Shown here in pieces: positions 1 to 9,908 of a stretch of DNA of 64,000 nt. Origin of the DNA: Brucella anthropi_A (GTDB taxonomy: Bacteria > Pseudomonadota > Alphaproteobacteria > Rhizobiales > Rhizobiaceae); NCBI RefSeq assembly GCF_046630315.1, contig NZ_LQBD01000004.1, positions 62,001 to 126,000 of the forward strand, written 5' to 3'. Within the stretch, counting starts at the first letter, position 1, and each line of letters opens with the position of its first letter. A program made the translations under genes and the position numbers. Below the pieces are notes generated by a model that was not told where the DNA came from, searched no databases, and saw nothing but the letters and a program-made list of their open reading frames with translations.

Positions 1-41
1 GAGCAGCCTGTGTCCGTTTTATTCAGCAGATTGGAACTGTC

Positions 42-980
42 TTGAGCGCTTATCAAAAGACAATTGGTCGTGCGGTCACGCTTTCGGGTGTCGGCGTTCA
101 TGGCGGGGCTCCGGCTTCGGCGACGTTCTTTCCCGCCGATGCCGATACGGGAATCACATTTCAACGGTCCGATCTGAAAGGCAAGGCCCCAGAAGTACGC
201 GCCCATGTTTCGCAGATCGGCGCGGCGGACCTGTGCACCTCGCTTGGCCCGAAAGAATCCAAGATCGATACGGTCGAGCACCTGATGGCGGCAGTCGCCG
301 CTCTCGGTATCGACAATCTTGTCGTGGAAGTCGATGGACCGGAAGTTCCCATTCTCGACGGTACGTCTGCCCGTTTTATCGAAGCGCTCGACGAGGCAGG
401 TGTCGTCACGCAGCAAGCAAAGCGGCGCTTCATTCGTATTCTCAAGACCGTGCGCGTCGAGGCCGGCGGCTCATGGGGGGAATTCCGCCCCTTCGCCGGG
501 ACGCGATTTGAAGTCGAGATCGACTTCGAGTGCCCTTTGATCGGGCGACAGAAATTTGCCGGAGATGTGGACGAGGCGACCTTCCGCAAGGAACTGTCCA
601 CCGCGCGTACCTTCGGCTTCATGAAGGATGTGGAACGGCTCTGGGCATCGGGCCATGCGCTGGGGTCGTCGCTCGACAATTCGCTCGTCATCGGTGACGA
701 CAATTCGGTCATCAATCCCGGCGGCCTGCGTTTCAAGGACGAGTTCGTCCGTCACAAGACGCTCGACGCCGTTGGCGATCTTGCGCTGGCGGGCCTTCCG
801 TTCATCGGTTGCTTCCGTTCTTATCGCAGCGGCCACAGGCTGAATGCGGAAACGGTGAAGGCGCTGCTGTCCGACAAGACGGCGTTCGATATTGTCGAGG
901 CCTCCGGTGTTCGCCGCAATTCCAGCGCGTCCGATTTCGTGGCCGTCAAACCGAATATCGCCGCGCCCTGGGCGCTCTGA
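42..980 (+). CDS. lpxC: UDP-3-O-acyl-N-acetylglucosamine deacetylase LpxC
   Basis: This enzyme carries out the committed step of lipid A synthesis, zinc-dependent removal of the acetyl group from UDP-3-O-acyl-GlcNAc, in the cytoplasm. The zinc ligands are visible: His80 in the VEHLMAA motif, and His238 and Asp242 in HKTLDAVGD. The catalytic His264 lies in SGHRLN. The 312-residue length fits the family. The start used is TTG at 42, which gives the expected N-terminus (AYQKTIGRAVTLSGVG). No ATG upstream in the window fits better. In alphaproteobacteria the gene usually follows ftsZ, which would lie just outside the left edge. Confidence 0.96.
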   Translation: MSAYQKTIGRAVTLSGVGVHGGAPASATFFPADADTGITFQRSDLKGKAPEVRAHVSQIGAADLCTSLGPKESKIDTVEHLMAAVAALGIDNLVVEVDGPEVPILDGTSARFIEALDEAGVVTQQAKRRFIRILKTVRVEAGGSWGEFRPFAGTRFEVEIDFECPLIGRQKFAGDVDEATFRKELSTARTFGFMKDVERLWASGHALGSSLDNSLVIGDDNSVINPGGLRFKDEFVRHKTLDAVGDLALAGLPFIGCFRSYRSGHRLNAETVKALLSDKTAFDIVEASGVRRNSSASDFVAVKPNIAAPWAL

Positions 981-1345
981 CATCAGGCAGAAAAAGGTGC
1001 ATATCGGCTCATGGCCTTAATTGAGCCGTGTTCGCCGGTTCACCTCGCAATCGAGTCGGTGCGCCGTTCAGCGGTGGATTGATCGGGGAATATCCACCCA
1101 TGCGGGTGGCCAATACCGGGGACAATTCACACTGGTTCTGCGTTTCGATCAGCCGTCCGGCGGATTTCAGGCCACTAGACGATTGCCGATTTCGCCTGCA
1201 TGTGGTTTATGGACGGCCAAAACGGCGTCAGCTATGTTGGTACATTCGCTGAAGCTGAATGATTTGTATGGATGGAGCAGCCATGCGGTGCTAGAAGCAC
1301 GGCAACTCCAATCAGGAATGACGCTGCCAGAAGGTCGGAGACCGC
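981..1345. other. Intergenic region between lpxC and bamD
   Basis: This stretch of 365 bases has no convincing gene. A short hairpin (CCACCC, loop ATGC, GGGTGG) at 1094-1109 has no T-run, so it does not look like an intrinsic terminator. The region probably holds the bamD promoter, but I cannot point to clear -35/-10 boxes. Confidence 0.6.
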
Positions 1346-2209
1346 ATGACGAGTTTCAAATTCAAGGGTGTGACGAAAACCGCGCTGCTGACCGGCGCCA
1401 TCGCCGTTCTGATCCCGCTCGCCGGTTGTGCCAGCAAGGACGACGACATCGATCTCACCAAATATGTCGAGACGATCGATCCTGCCGACAAACTCTATAA
1501 TGAAGGTCTTGCCAATCTGGATGCGGGCCGCCTCGATGAAGCCGCGAAGAAGTTCGCCGCCATCGATCGTCAGCACCCCTACACGGAATGGGCACGCAAG
1601 GCGCTTGTGATGGCTGCCTTCACCAATTACCGCAAGGGCAATTACGAAGAAGCGATCTCGATGGCAAAGCGTTACAACACGCTTTACCCGACTTCGCCTG
1701 AATCCGCTTATGCCTATTACATTATCGGTCTTTCCTATTTCCGCCAGATCCCGGACGTGACCCGCGATCAGGCTGCAAGCCGCCGCGCAATCGCTGCGAT
1801 GCAGGAAGTGGTCGATCGCTTCCCGGATTCCGAATATACGGATGACGCCAAGGCCAAGATCCGCTTTGCCCGTGACCAGCTGGCCGGCAAGGAAATGCAG
1901 GTCGGCCGCTACTATCTGGAACGCAAGGAATATCTGGCGGCCATCAAGCGCTTCCGCGGCGTGGTCGAGGAATATTCCAACACCCGCCAGGTGGAAGAAG
2001 CGCTGGCCCGTCTCGTCGAAGCCTATTATGCGCTTGGCCTGACCTCGGAAGCCCAGATGGCCGCTTCGGTTCTCGGCAAGAACTATCCGGACAGCCAGTG
2101 GTACAAGGACAGCTACAAGCTTTTGCAGAGCGGCGGTCTTCAGCCGCGTGAAAATGGCAATTCGTGGCTGGCCAAGGCTTCGTCGCTCATCACCGGCGGC
2201 GGCTCATAA
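1346..2209 (+). CDS. bamD: Outer membrane protein assembly factor BamD (lipoprotein)
   Basis: BamD (older name ComL) is a TPR lipoprotein of the BAM complex, which inserts beta-barrel proteins into the outer membrane. The product has a lipoprotein signal peptide ending in LAGC, with Cys28 as the lipidated residue, followed by an acidic linker. TPR-like helical repeats follow (for example YNEGLANLDAGRLDEAAKKFAAI near 50-72 and KALVMAAFTNYRKGNYEEAI near 87-106). Length 287 aa is normal. The ATG at 1346 follows a GGTCGGAG-like ribosome site. It sits 12 bases upstream of recN, so the two are probably co-transcribed. Confidence 0.95.
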   Translation: MTSFKFKGVTKTALLTGAIAVLIPLAGCASKDDDIDLTKYVETIDPADKLYNEGLANLDAGRLDEAAKKFAAIDRQHPYTEWARKALVMAAFTNYRKGNYEEAISMAKRYNTLYPTSPESAYAYYIIGLSYFRQIPDVTRDQAASRRAIAAMQEVVDRFPDSEYTDDAKAKIRFARDQLAGKEMQVGRYYLERKEYLAAIKRFRGVVEEYSNTRQVEEALARLVEAYYALGLTSEAQMAASVLGKNYPDSQWYKDSYKLLQSGGLQPRENGNSWLAKASSLITGGGS

Positions 2210-2221
2210 GCTGATTCTCAC

Positions 2222-3901
2222 ATGCTGTCGCACCTGTCGATCCGCGATATTGTTCTGATTGAAAGGCTCGACATCGAGTTCAAGACGGGCTTGTCCGTGC
2301 TTACCGGGGAAACCGGGGCGGGCAAGTCCATCCTGCTCGATTCGCTGTCGCTGGCCCTTGGCGCGCGCGGCGACGCCTCACTGGTGCGTCATGGCGCCGA
2401 TCAGGGGCAGGTGACAGCGGTGTTCGATGTTCCGGGTGGACATCCCGCCCGGAATTTTCTGCGCGATAACGGGTTCGACGATGATGGCGACATCATCCTG
2501 CGTCGCCTCCAGATGGGCGATGGCCGCACGCGCGTCTTCATCAACGATCAGGCGGCAAGCGTAGCACTTCTGCGTGAACTTGGGCGCAGGCTGGTGGAAA
2601 TCCACGGCCAGCACGATGACCGTGCGCTGATCGATACCGATCTTCACCGTACATTGCTGGATGCTTTCGGCGGCCTGGAACCAGAGGCCGCAGTGGTTCG
2701 CGAGCGCCATAGGGCCTGGCGCGATGCGGAAACCGCACTGGCCAGGCATCGCGCCCGCGTCGAGCAGGCCGAGCGTGAAGGCGATTATCTGCGTTCCTCG
2801 GTTGAAGAACTGACCAAGCTCGATCCGCAGCCGGGCGAGGAAGAAGAACTCGCCGAACGCCGCGCGATCATGATGAAATCCGAAAAGATCGCCGGTGACG
2901 TGAACGAAGCCGGTGAGCTTCTTTCGGGGCAGGGCTCGCCCGTGCCGACGCTTGCGAGCCTTGTGCGCCGTCTGGAGCGCAAGATTCCGGAAGCGCCGCA
3001 CCTTTTGGAGCCGGTCTGCAAGGCAATCGACGAAGCGCTCAACAGTCTGGCTCTCGCGCAGGATGGTATCGATCATGCGATGCGCGAGATCGATTTCGAT
3101 CCGCGCGTGCTGGAACAGGTCGAGGAGCGGCTTTTTGCGCTCCGCGCTGCCGCGCGCAAATATTCTGTCGCGGTGGAGGGTCTGCCCGCTCTGCGGGACA
3201 AGATGGATGCCGATCTTGCCGATCTCGATGCGGGCGCGGAAAAGCTCATCCAGCTTGAAAGTCAGGCGTCTGAATTGCGGGCTGCCTATGATGCAGCGGC
3301 AGCCGGGCTTTCAGCCTCGCGGAAAGAAGCGGCGGAGCATCTGAAGGCTGCCGTGATGGCCGAACTGCCGGCGCTCAAGCTGGAACGCGCTGAATTCATC
3401 GTCGAAATGACGACCGATGCGGAAGCCCGCGCGGCGGAAGGCATCGATACGGTTGAATATTGGGTGCGCACCAATCCGGGCACACGCGCCGGGCCGATGA
3501 TGAAGGTCGCCTCCGGCGGCGAGCTTTCGCGTTTCCTTCTGGCGCTGAAGGTAGCGCTTGCGGATCGCGGTTCTGCGCCGACGCTCGTATTCGATGAAAT
3601 CGACACCGGCGTGGGCGGTGCGGTGGCGGATGCCATCGGCCAGCGCCTTGCCCGGCTTTCCGGTCGTGTGCAGGTGCTTTCCGTTACCCATGCGCCGCAG
3701 GTGGCGGCCCGCGCCTCCACCCATTTCCTGATTGCCAAATCCGCAACCGATGAAGATCGTATGGCGACGTCGATCCGATCCATCGGGGTGGACGAGCGGC
3801 AGGAAGAGATTGCCCGTATGCTGGCCGGCGCCAGCATCACCGATGAAGCGCGTGCCGCTGCTGAGCGGCTGCTTGCCGAGAATAGTGCGCTGGCTATTTA
3901 A
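2222..3901 (+). CDS. recN: DNA repair protein RecN
   Basis: RecN is an SMC-like ATPase that acts early in double-strand break repair. The N-terminal Walker A motif GETGAGKS (Lys35) is followed by a long central region that is helical and coiled-coil-like (about 150-370). The C-terminal half of the ATPase has the ABC-type signature ASGGELSRF and the Walker B region LVFDEIDTGVGG. Length 559 aa matches the family. The gene starts 12 bases after bamD and is followed by ligA, a gene order conserved in related Rhizobiales. Confidence 0.96.
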   Translation: MLSHLSIRDIVLIERLDIEFKTGLSVLTGETGAGKSILLDSLSLALGARGDASLVRHGADQGQVTAVFDVPGGHPARNFLRDNGFDDDGDIILRRLQMGDGRTRVFINDQAASVALLRELGRRLVEIHGQHDDRALIDTDLHRTLLDAFGGLEPEAAVVRERHRAWRDAETALARHRARVEQAEREGDYLRSSVEELTKLDPQPGEEEELAERRAIMMKSEKIAGDVNEAGELLSGQGSPVPTLASLVRRLERKIPEAPHLLEPVCKAIDEALNSLALAQDGIDHAMREIDFDPRVLEQVEERLFALRAAARKYSVAVEGLPALRDKMDADLADLDAGAEKLIQLESQASELRAAYDAAAAGLSASRKEAAEHLKAAVMAELPALKLERAEFIVEMTTDAEARAAEGIDTVEYWVRTNPGTRAGPMMKVASGGELSRFLLALKVALADRGSAPTLVFDEIDTGVGGAVADAIGQRLARLSGRVQVLSVTHAPQVAARASTHFLIAKSATDEDRMATSIRSIGVDERQEEIARMLAGASITDEARAAAERLLAENSALAI

Positions 3902-4002
3902 AAGCCTGTCAGCAGTCACTGTGCAGTTCGCTGTTTTCGTAGGCGCAGCCGTATTTCTTGGTTATGTTGGGCAAAATTGAATCAGCAGGTTTTGCTCCGC
4001 TT

Positions 4003-6162
4003 ATGACCGATATTCCCGTCGAAAAATTGACCGAGCCTGAAGCCATTTCCGAACTGGAGCGGCTGGCGCGCGAAATTGCTCATCATGACGAGCTTTATCA
4101 TGCCAATGACCGGCCAGAGATTTCGGATGCCGCGTATGATGCGCTGAAGCGGCGCAACGATGCAATCGAAGCGCGCTTTCCGCATCTGGTGCGGGCTGAC
4201 AGCCCCTCCTTGCGGGTCGGCACTGCGCCGGTTTCCAAATTCGCCCAGATAGTCCATGCGCGCCCGATGCTCTCGCTCGGCAATGCGTTTTCGGATGAGG
4301 ATGTGCGTGATTTCGTCGGCAGCGTCTATCGCTTTTTGGGGCAATTGCCGGATAATTCCATCGCCTTTACCGCCGAACCGAAGATCGACGGGCTTTCCAT
4401 GTCGATCCGTTATGAGAACGGAATTCTGGTGAGCGGCGCGACGCGCGGGGACGGCACGACCGGCGAGAATGTGACGGCAAATATTCGCACCATTGCAGAA
4501 ATTCCGAACAGACTTCCGGCGGGTGCGCCTTCCGTCGTGGAAGTACGCGGCGAGGTCTATATGGCCAAGAGCGACTTCCTCGCGCTCAACGAGCAGATGG
4601 CAGCCGAAGGCAAGCAGACTTATGTGAACCCGCGCAACACGGCGGCAGGTTCGCTGCGCCAGCTTGACGCCAAGGTGACGGCGAGCCGCAAGCTCAAATT
4701 CTTTGCCTATGCCTGGGGTGAAATGTCGGACATGCCTGCCGATACGCAGCATGGCATGGTTGAGATTTTCCGCGCATGGGGTTTCCCGGTCAATCCGCTG
4801 ACCAGGCGGCTGCATAGCGCGGATGAGCTTCTTGCGCATTACCGCGCCATCGGCCTTGAGCGAGCGCAGCTCGATTATGATATTGACGGCGTCGTCTACA
4901 AGGTTGACCGGCTGGACTTGCAAACGCGGCTCGGTTTCCGCTCCCGCAGCCCGCGTTGGGCGATTGCGCACAAGTTTCCGGCAGAACAGGCTACGACGAT
5001 CCTGCGGGACATTGACATTCAGGTCGGGCGCACCGGCGCAATGACCCCGGTTGCGCGACTGGAGCCGATCACTGTCGGCGGCGTGGTTGTCACCAATGCC
5101 ACGCTGCACAATGAAGACTATATCAAGGGCATCGGCCTCAAGGGCGAGCGCATCCGCGCGGATGAGCATGATATCCGCATCGGCGATACGGTCATCGTGC
5201 AGCGCGCGGGCGATGTTATCCCGCAGATTGTCGATGTGGTGCTGGAAAAGCGTCCGGCCAATGCCGTGCCTTTCCAGTTCCCGCATGTGTGCCCGGTCTG
5301 TCACAGCCATGCCGTGCGCGAAGAGGGGGAGGCGGTCTATCGCTGCACCGGCGGTCTGACCTGTGCGGCGCAGGCGGTCGAGCGCATTCGTCATTTCGTA
5401 TCGCGCAACGCTTTCGATATTGAAGGCCTTGGTGAAAAGCAGGTTGAGTTCTTCTTCCACGCCGAAGATGACAGCCTGAAGATCAAGTCGCCTGCGGATA
5501 TCTTCACGCTGCAAAAGCGGCAGGCGGGGTCTCTCAAGAAGCTTGAAAACATCGAAGGCTTTGGCGCGACGTCCGTGAAGAAGCTTTATGACGCGATCAA
5601 TGACCGGCGTGAGATTGCCTTGCATCGCTTTTTGTTCGGCCTCGGCATCCGTCATGTGGGCGAGGTGAATGCCAAGCGTTTTGCGCGGGCCTATCTGTCT
5701 TATGCCGCCTTTGAAAAAGCTGCACAGGAGGCTGTGCCGCCGAAAGAAGGCGACCGTGCCGACAAGGGCAATGAAGCCTGGCAGGAACTGATTGCGGTTG
5801 AGGGCATCGGTTCCATTGTTGCCGAAGCGGTCGTGGATTTTTATGCCGAGCCGCATAATGCGCAAGTGCTGGCGGCTCTTCTCGCGGAAGTGACGCCGCT
5901 TGATGAGGAAGCGCGCGTTTCCACCGGCTCGCCGGTTGAAGGCAAGACGGTGGTTTTTACCGGCAGTCTGGAGCGCATGTCGCGCGATGAGGCCAAGGCC
6001 ATGGCCGAGCGCTACGGGGCAAAGACCGCCGGTTCCGTGTCGAAGAAGACTGATCTCGTGGTGGCCGGTCCGGGGGCGGGGTCCAAGCTTGCCAAGGCAT
6101 CGGAACTGGGCATCGAAGTGATCGATGAAGATGCGTGGTTCACACTGGTTGGAGAAGCATGA
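4003..6162 (+). CDS. ligA: NAD-dependent DNA ligase LigA
   Basis: LigA seals nicks in duplex DNA during replication and repair, using NAD+. The adenylated lysine is Lys127 in the KIDG motif. An OB fold follows, then a four-cysteine zinc finger (CPVC...YRC...LTC, near 415-440), helix-hairpin-helix repeats and a C-terminal BRCT domain (about 640-719). I chose the ATG at 4003, which gives 719 aa and the family-typical N-terminus. The frame is open back to a TTG at 3958, but that adds 15 residues without homology. The stop overlaps the start of the next gene (ATGA). Confidence 0.96.
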   Translation: MTDIPVEKLTEPEAISELERLAREIAHHDELYHANDRPEISDAAYDALKRRNDAIEARFPHLVRADSPSLRVGTAPVSKFAQIVHARPMLSLGNAFSDEDVRDFVGSVYRFLGQLPDNSIAFTAEPKIDGLSMSIRYENGILVSGATRGDGTTGENVTANIRTIAEIPNRLPAGAPSVVEVRGEVYMAKSDFLALNEQMAAEGKQTYVNPRNTAAGSLRQLDAKVTASRKLKFFAYAWGEMSDMPADTQHGMVEIFRAWGFPVNPLTRRLHSADELLAHYRAIGLERAQLDYDIDGVVYKVDRLDLQTRLGFRSRSPRWAIAHKFPAEQATTILRDIDIQVGRTGAMTPVARLEPITVGGVVVTNATLHNEDYIKGIGLKGERIRADEHDIRIGDTVIVQRAGDVIPQIVDVVLEKRPANAVPFQFPHVCPVCHSHAVREEGEAVYRCTGGLTCAAQAVERIRHFVSRNAFDIEGLGEKQVEFFFHAEDDSLKIKSPADIFTLQKRQAGSLKKLENIEGFGATSVKKLYDAINDRREIALHRFLFGLGIRHVGEVNAKRFARAYLSYAAFEKAAQEAVPPKEGDRADKGNEAWQELIAVEGIGSIVAEAVVDFYAEPHNAQVLAALLAEVTPLDEEARVSTGSPVEGKTVVFTGSLERMSRDEAKAMAERYGAKTAGSVSKKTDLVVAGPGAGSKLAKASELGIEVIDEDAWFTLVGEA

Positions 6163-6866
6163 TGGCTCCTTTCAGCGGTTTTGGTGAAAAAGCGATCCCG
6201 TTTCTGAAAGCGCTGGATTTTCACCAGAACCGGGAATGGTTTGTCGAAAACAAGGATCTCTTCGAACAGCAATTGAAGGATCCGCTTGGCGATCTGGTCG
6301 ACGAACTGACGGGTCGTTTCGAAAAGGCCGGTCTGCCGTTCAAGGGCGACCGGGTGAAATCGCAGTTTCGCATCAAGCGCGATACGCGGTTTTCCAAGGA
6401 CAAGGCCCCCTATAACCGTCACCTGTCCGCGTTGCTGTCACGATCGGGCACGAAATGGGACGAGAGCGGGTGTTTTTATGTCTGCATCGGCCTGCCGGGT
6501 GTTCGCGACTGCTATGCCTGTGTTGCCTGGTGGGGGCCGCGAAAAGAACTGCTTCTGGCTATACGCACATCGATTGCCGAAAAGCCGGAAGAATTCCGCG
6601 CCATGGTCGCGAAACTCAAGAAAAACGGTTTGAAGATCAGCGATTATGATCGGCTGAAACGCACGCCGCGTGGTTTCGAGGCCGTCACCGATGATGATCT
6701 GCTGGAAGCAATTCGCAATCGGCATTTCTCCGTGCGGATGGAAATCGATCCTGCAACGATTACCAATCCCGATCTGGCGGATCGCCTTGTCGACTTTACC
6801 GAACGGGCGCGTCCGCTTGTCGACTGGATGCACACAATCGAAAAGACCGTTCCGCAACAATCATGA
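6159..6866 (+). CDS. DUF2461 (TIGR02453) family protein
   Basis: This 235-residue protein has the hallmarks of the DUF2461 family: an N-terminal FL+ALdfHqNREWF motif near residues 13-26, and the conserved VKSQFRIKRDTRFSKDKAPYN region near 66-86. The family has no established function. The ATG at 6159 overlaps the ligA stop (ATGA), so translation is probably coupled. A second ATG follows immediately at 6162. There is no signal peptide or membrane segment. Assignment to the family is firm; the role is unknown. Confidence 0.85.
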   Translation: MMAPFSGFGEKAIPFLKALDFHQNREWFVENKDLFEQQLKDPLGDLVDELTGRFEKAGLPFKGDRVKSQFRIKRDTRFSKDKAPYNRHLSALLSRSGTKWDESGCFYVCIGLPGVRDCYACVAWWGPRKELLLAIRTSIAEKPEEFRAMVAKLKKNGLKISDYDRLKRTPRGFEAVTDDDLLEAIRNRHFSVRMEIDPATITNPDLADRLVDFTERARPLVDWMHTIEKTVPQQS

Positions 6867-7006
6867 TCGTTCATGAATGTATCAGCCGAATTCATGAGTG
6901 ATGCGCAAATGCGGCATCCCTATTTAATAGTATGATTTTTGGGAAGCCGTATTCCAACAGGCAACAGAATTTCCTAGTTACTCTTCGTTCGGAGGAGTGA
7001 ATATTC

Positions 7007-7729
7007 GTGGATCAGACTTTTCGGCCCGTCAGGGCTTCAGCGCGCGCCGATATTCTTGACGGTGTCCGGCGCGGACTTCCGCTTGTGGTTGCCGGGGCGC
7101 CCTTTGGCCTGCTGTTTGGCGCACTTGCCGTCGATAACGGATTGTCGCTCGCCGAAGCGGTGTTCATGAGTGCCGTCATCTATGCGGGCGCCAGCCAGAT
7201 GGTGGGGCTTGATCTGTTCGGCCAGAACATCGCGCCATGGATGATCGTCATGTCGATCTTTGCCGTCAATTTCCGGCATGTGCTTTATTCCGCAACCACG
7301 GGGCGGCGTATCCGTCATTTCAAGCCATGGCAGAAGGCGCTGGCCTTTTTCGTTCTGGTGGACATTCAGTATGCGGAAGTGGAACAGCGGGCGGAAGCCG
7401 GAAAGCCAGTCACCTTCGTCTGGTATATGGCATTAGGGCTGACGTTTTATCTGACATGGGTTCTGGAAGCGCTGATCGGCGGGCTGTTCGGCAATCTCAT
7501 TACTGATCCCTATGCCTTTGGCATCGACTTCCTGCTGCCGATCTATTTTCTGGGCATGGTGATGAGTTTTCGCCATCGGCAGAACTGGCTGCCGGTTGTC
7601 ATCGTCAGCGCGATTTCCGCCGTCGCGGCCTACAAATTCGTGGGCTCTCCGTGGCATGTTTCGCTGGGGGCGCTGGGCGGCATTGCGCTTGCGGCAATTA
7701 TCGCCAAGCCACGCGAAGGGGAGGCGTAA
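7007..7729 (+). CDS. azlC: AzlC family branched-chain amino acid exporter, large subunit
   Basis: AzlC is the larger membrane subunit of an AzlCD exporter that expels branched-chain amino acids and analogues. The 240-residue product has the typical N-terminal GVRRGLPLVVAGAPFGLLFGALA segment, then MSAVIYAGASQMVGLDLFG, and several membrane helices through to the C-terminus. The start is GTG at 7007, preceded by a strong GGAGGAG site. The stop codon directly abuts the start of azlD, the usual arrangement for this two-component transporter. Substrate is inferred from the family. Confidence 0.88.
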   Translation: MDQTFRPVRASARADILDGVRRGLPLVVAGAPFGLLFGALAVDNGLSLAEAVFMSAVIYAGASQMVGLDLFGQNIAPWMIVMSIFAVNFRHVLYSATTGRRIRHFKPWQKALAFFVLVDIQYAEVEQRAEAGKPVTFVWYMALGLTFYLTWVLEALIGGLFGNLITDPYAFGIDFLLPIYFLGMVMSFRHRQNWLPVVIVSAISAVAAYKFVGSPWHVSLGALGGIALAAIIAKPREGEA

Positions 7730-8026
7730 ATGTCCACCACGATCTGGATCATTCTCGCGGGCGCGCTTTGCACCTATCTCACCCGTATTGGCGGGCATCT
7801 GGTGCTGTCACGTTTCAGCCGCGTGCATTATCGGGTGGAAGCGGCGCTCAATGCCGTGCCGGCGGCCGTTCTGACGGCCATTGTGGCCGCGCCTGCTTCG
7901 GATCACGGCTGGCGGGAACTGCTGGTGCTCGCGGTCTGTATCGTGCTTTCGCTGCGGCTCAGCATGATGACCATGTTCTTTGCAGGCGTAGCGCTTTTGA
8001 TCGCGCTACGCCATTTCACCGTGTGA
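7730..8026 (+). CDS. azlD: AzlD family branched-chain amino acid exporter, small subunit
   Basis: This 98-residue, almost wholly hydrophobic protein matches the AzlD family. It has an N-terminal helix (IWIILAGALCTYLTRIGGHL) and a second half rich in membrane segments (NAVPAAVLTAIVAAP and LLVLAVCIVLSLRLSMMTMFFAG). The start codon directly follows the azlC stop, so the two are translated from one message. It converges with pepP; only 8 bases separate the two stop codons. Confidence 0.85.
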   Translation: MSTTIWIILAGALCTYLTRIGGHLVLSRFSRVHYRVEAALNAVPAAVLTAIVAAPASDHGWRELLVLAVCIVLSLRLSMMTMFFAGVALLIALRHFTV

Positions 8027-8034
8027 AGGCATTA

Positions 8035-9861
8035 TCAAAGCGGCGCGGTTGCCGCTTTGAGCCATTGGCGTTCGGCATCCTTGAGATGGCCTGACAGCTT
8101 CTCGCGCACGCTGGCATGATAGTTGTTCAGCCAGTCGATTTCTTCATCAGTGAAAAGCGACTTGTCGATCAGCCGCCGGTCGATCGGGCAGAATGTCAGC
8201 GTCTCGAACCCCATCATCGGAATATCGCCGCCTTCCGGTACTTCCGGTTCGGTGACGATGATGAGGTTTTCGATGCGGATGCCGAAAGAACCCGGCCTGT
8301 AATAGCCCGGTTCATTGGAAAGGATCATGCCCGGCAGCAATTCCTGCGCACCCTTTTTCGAAATGCTCTGCGGGCCTTCATGGACCGACAGGTAAGAGCC
8401 GACGCCATGGCCAGTGCCATGCGCGTAATCGAAACCATGCTTCCACAGCGCGATGCGTGCCAGAACGTCGATATCCTGCCCGCGCGTGCCTTTCGGGAAG
8501 CGGGCGGTCGTGATCGCGATCACACCTTTCAGCACCAGCGTGAACGCCTTGACCGTCTCCGGCGTGACCTTGCCGATGGGCACGGTACGGGTGATGTCCG
8601 TCGTGCCGTCGCGATATTGTGCGCCGGAATCGACCAGATAGAGTTCACCGTCTGCGAGCGTTCTGTTGGTGTCGGTATTGACGCGGTAGTGGATGATCGC
8701 GCCATTGGGGCCTGCGCCGGAAATCGTGTCGAAAGAAATATCCTCAAGCGGCATCTGGAAATCGCGGCCCGCATTGGCACGTGATTCTTCGAGTTTCTGC
8801 GCCGCGCTGATTTCATCGACCGTGCCGGGCGTCTGGGCGTCGATCCAGGACAGGAAATTGACCATCGCCACGCCGTCGCGCTCATGGGCGGCACGCGAGC
8901 CGTCAAGCTCGGCCTTGTTCTTGATCGCACGCGGAATGCGGGCAGGGTCCTTGCCTTCAATCACGCTTCCGCCCGCGCTGGTAACAATAAGGCGAAGTTT
9001 TTCGGCAGCAAGCACGGGATCGAGAAGAATGGCCTCGCCGCTGACCGCACGTGTGCTGAGGTGCCCTTCCAGATCGGCAGGCGCCGAGAGCCTGGCAAGC
9101 TGGGTCAGATAAGCGCGCGGTTCGATGGCGAGCTTGCGTTCGTCGATGAAAAGCTCCGGCTCACCCTTTGCAGGAATAATGGCAAAGCTCAGCGGAAGCG
9201 GTGTGTTGGACACATCCTTGCCGCGGATATTGAACACCCAAGCGACCGATGACGGGTCGGTCAGGACGGTCGCGCGGGCACCGCTTGCGGCAACGGCTGC
9301 CTGCATTTCCTTGATCTTGTCTTCCGCTTCATGCCCTGCGAAACGGGCGGGCTGGATCGTGACTTCCGCCGTCGGCACTTCCGGCTGATCGTCCCATACG
9401 GCATCGACGAGGTTGATTTCGACCGGAATGAGCTGACCGCCCTGCGCTTCCAGTGCTTCGCGCAGGCTGCGCGCTTCCGAAATGGTGTGGAGCCATGGAT
9501 CGAAGCCGATATTCAGACCCTTGCCGTTTTCCGCCAGCCAGGACGCCGGTGGGTTTGCGACAAGGCTTTCATAGGAAAAGACTTTCGGGTCGGTCTGGGC
9601 GCGGACCTGCAATTCATAGCGTCCGTCCACGAAAACATAGGCGCTGTTCCAGAGGATGAGCGCCGCACCTGCCGATCCGGTGAAGCCGGTCAGCCAGGCA
9701 AGACGCTGCGCATGGGGCGGAACATATTCGCCCTGATGCTCGTCGGCGCGCGGGACCAGAAAACCATCAAGGCCGAGTTCGGCCATCTTCTCACGCAGTT
9801 TTGCAACGCGCGGGGCTCCATTGGCCGGATTTGTGGTGACGTCGAAACTCTGAAAAGCCAT
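8035..9861 (-). CDS. pepP: Xaa-Pro aminopeptidase P family (M24B)
   Basis: This is a 608-residue dinuclear-metal peptidase that removes an N-terminal residue preceding proline. It has two creatinase-like N-terminal domains, then a pita-bread M24 catalytic domain. Metal ligands appear in order: Asp in LVDSGAQYRDGTTDITR (two Asp), His in GTGHGVGSYLSVHEGP, Glu in SNEPGYY and Glu in RIENL. The C-terminal extension is the M24_C type seen in eukaryote-like aminopeptidase P1, which explains the length compared with about 440 aa for E. coli PepP. It is cytoplasmic, with no signal peptide. Confidence 0.92.
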   Translation of the reverse strand: MAFQSFDVTTNPANGAPRVAKLREKMAELGLDGFLVPRADEHQGEYVPPHAQRLAWLTGFTGSAGAALILWNSAYVFVDGRYELQVRAQTDPKVFSYESLVANPPASWLAENGKGLNIGFDPWLHTISEARSLREALEAQGGQLIPVEINLVDAVWDDQPEVPTAEVTIQPARFAGHEAEDKIKEMQAAVAASGARATVLTDPSSVAWVFNIRGKDVSNTPLPLSFAIIPAKGEPELFIDERKLAIEPRAYLTQLARLSAPADLEGHLSTRAVSGEAILLDPVLAAEKLRLIVTSAGGSVIEGKDPARIPRAIKNKAELDGSRAAHERDGVAMVNFLSWIDAQTPGTVDEISAAQKLEESRANAGRDFQMPLEDISFDTISGAGPNGAIIHYRVNTDTNRTLADGELYLVDSGAQYRDGTTDITRTVPIGKVTPETVKAFTLVLKGVIAITTARFPKGTRGQDIDVLARIALWKHGFDYAHGTGHGVGSYLSVHEGPQSISKKGAQELLPGMILSNEPGYYRPGSFGIRIENLIIVTEPEVPEGGDIPMMGFETLTFCPIDRRLIDKSLFTDEEIDWLNNYHASVREKLSGHLKDAERQWLKAATAPL

Positions 9862-9908
9862 TGTGTAACTCGCTCAAAACAGGAAAATGCCGTGATTTAT
9901 ACGGCCTG

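Noticed and set aside
3982..5865. A 627-codon open frame on the - strand
   Set aside because: It mirrors ligA; the LigA motifs on the + strand are unambiguous and the antisense product has no family features.
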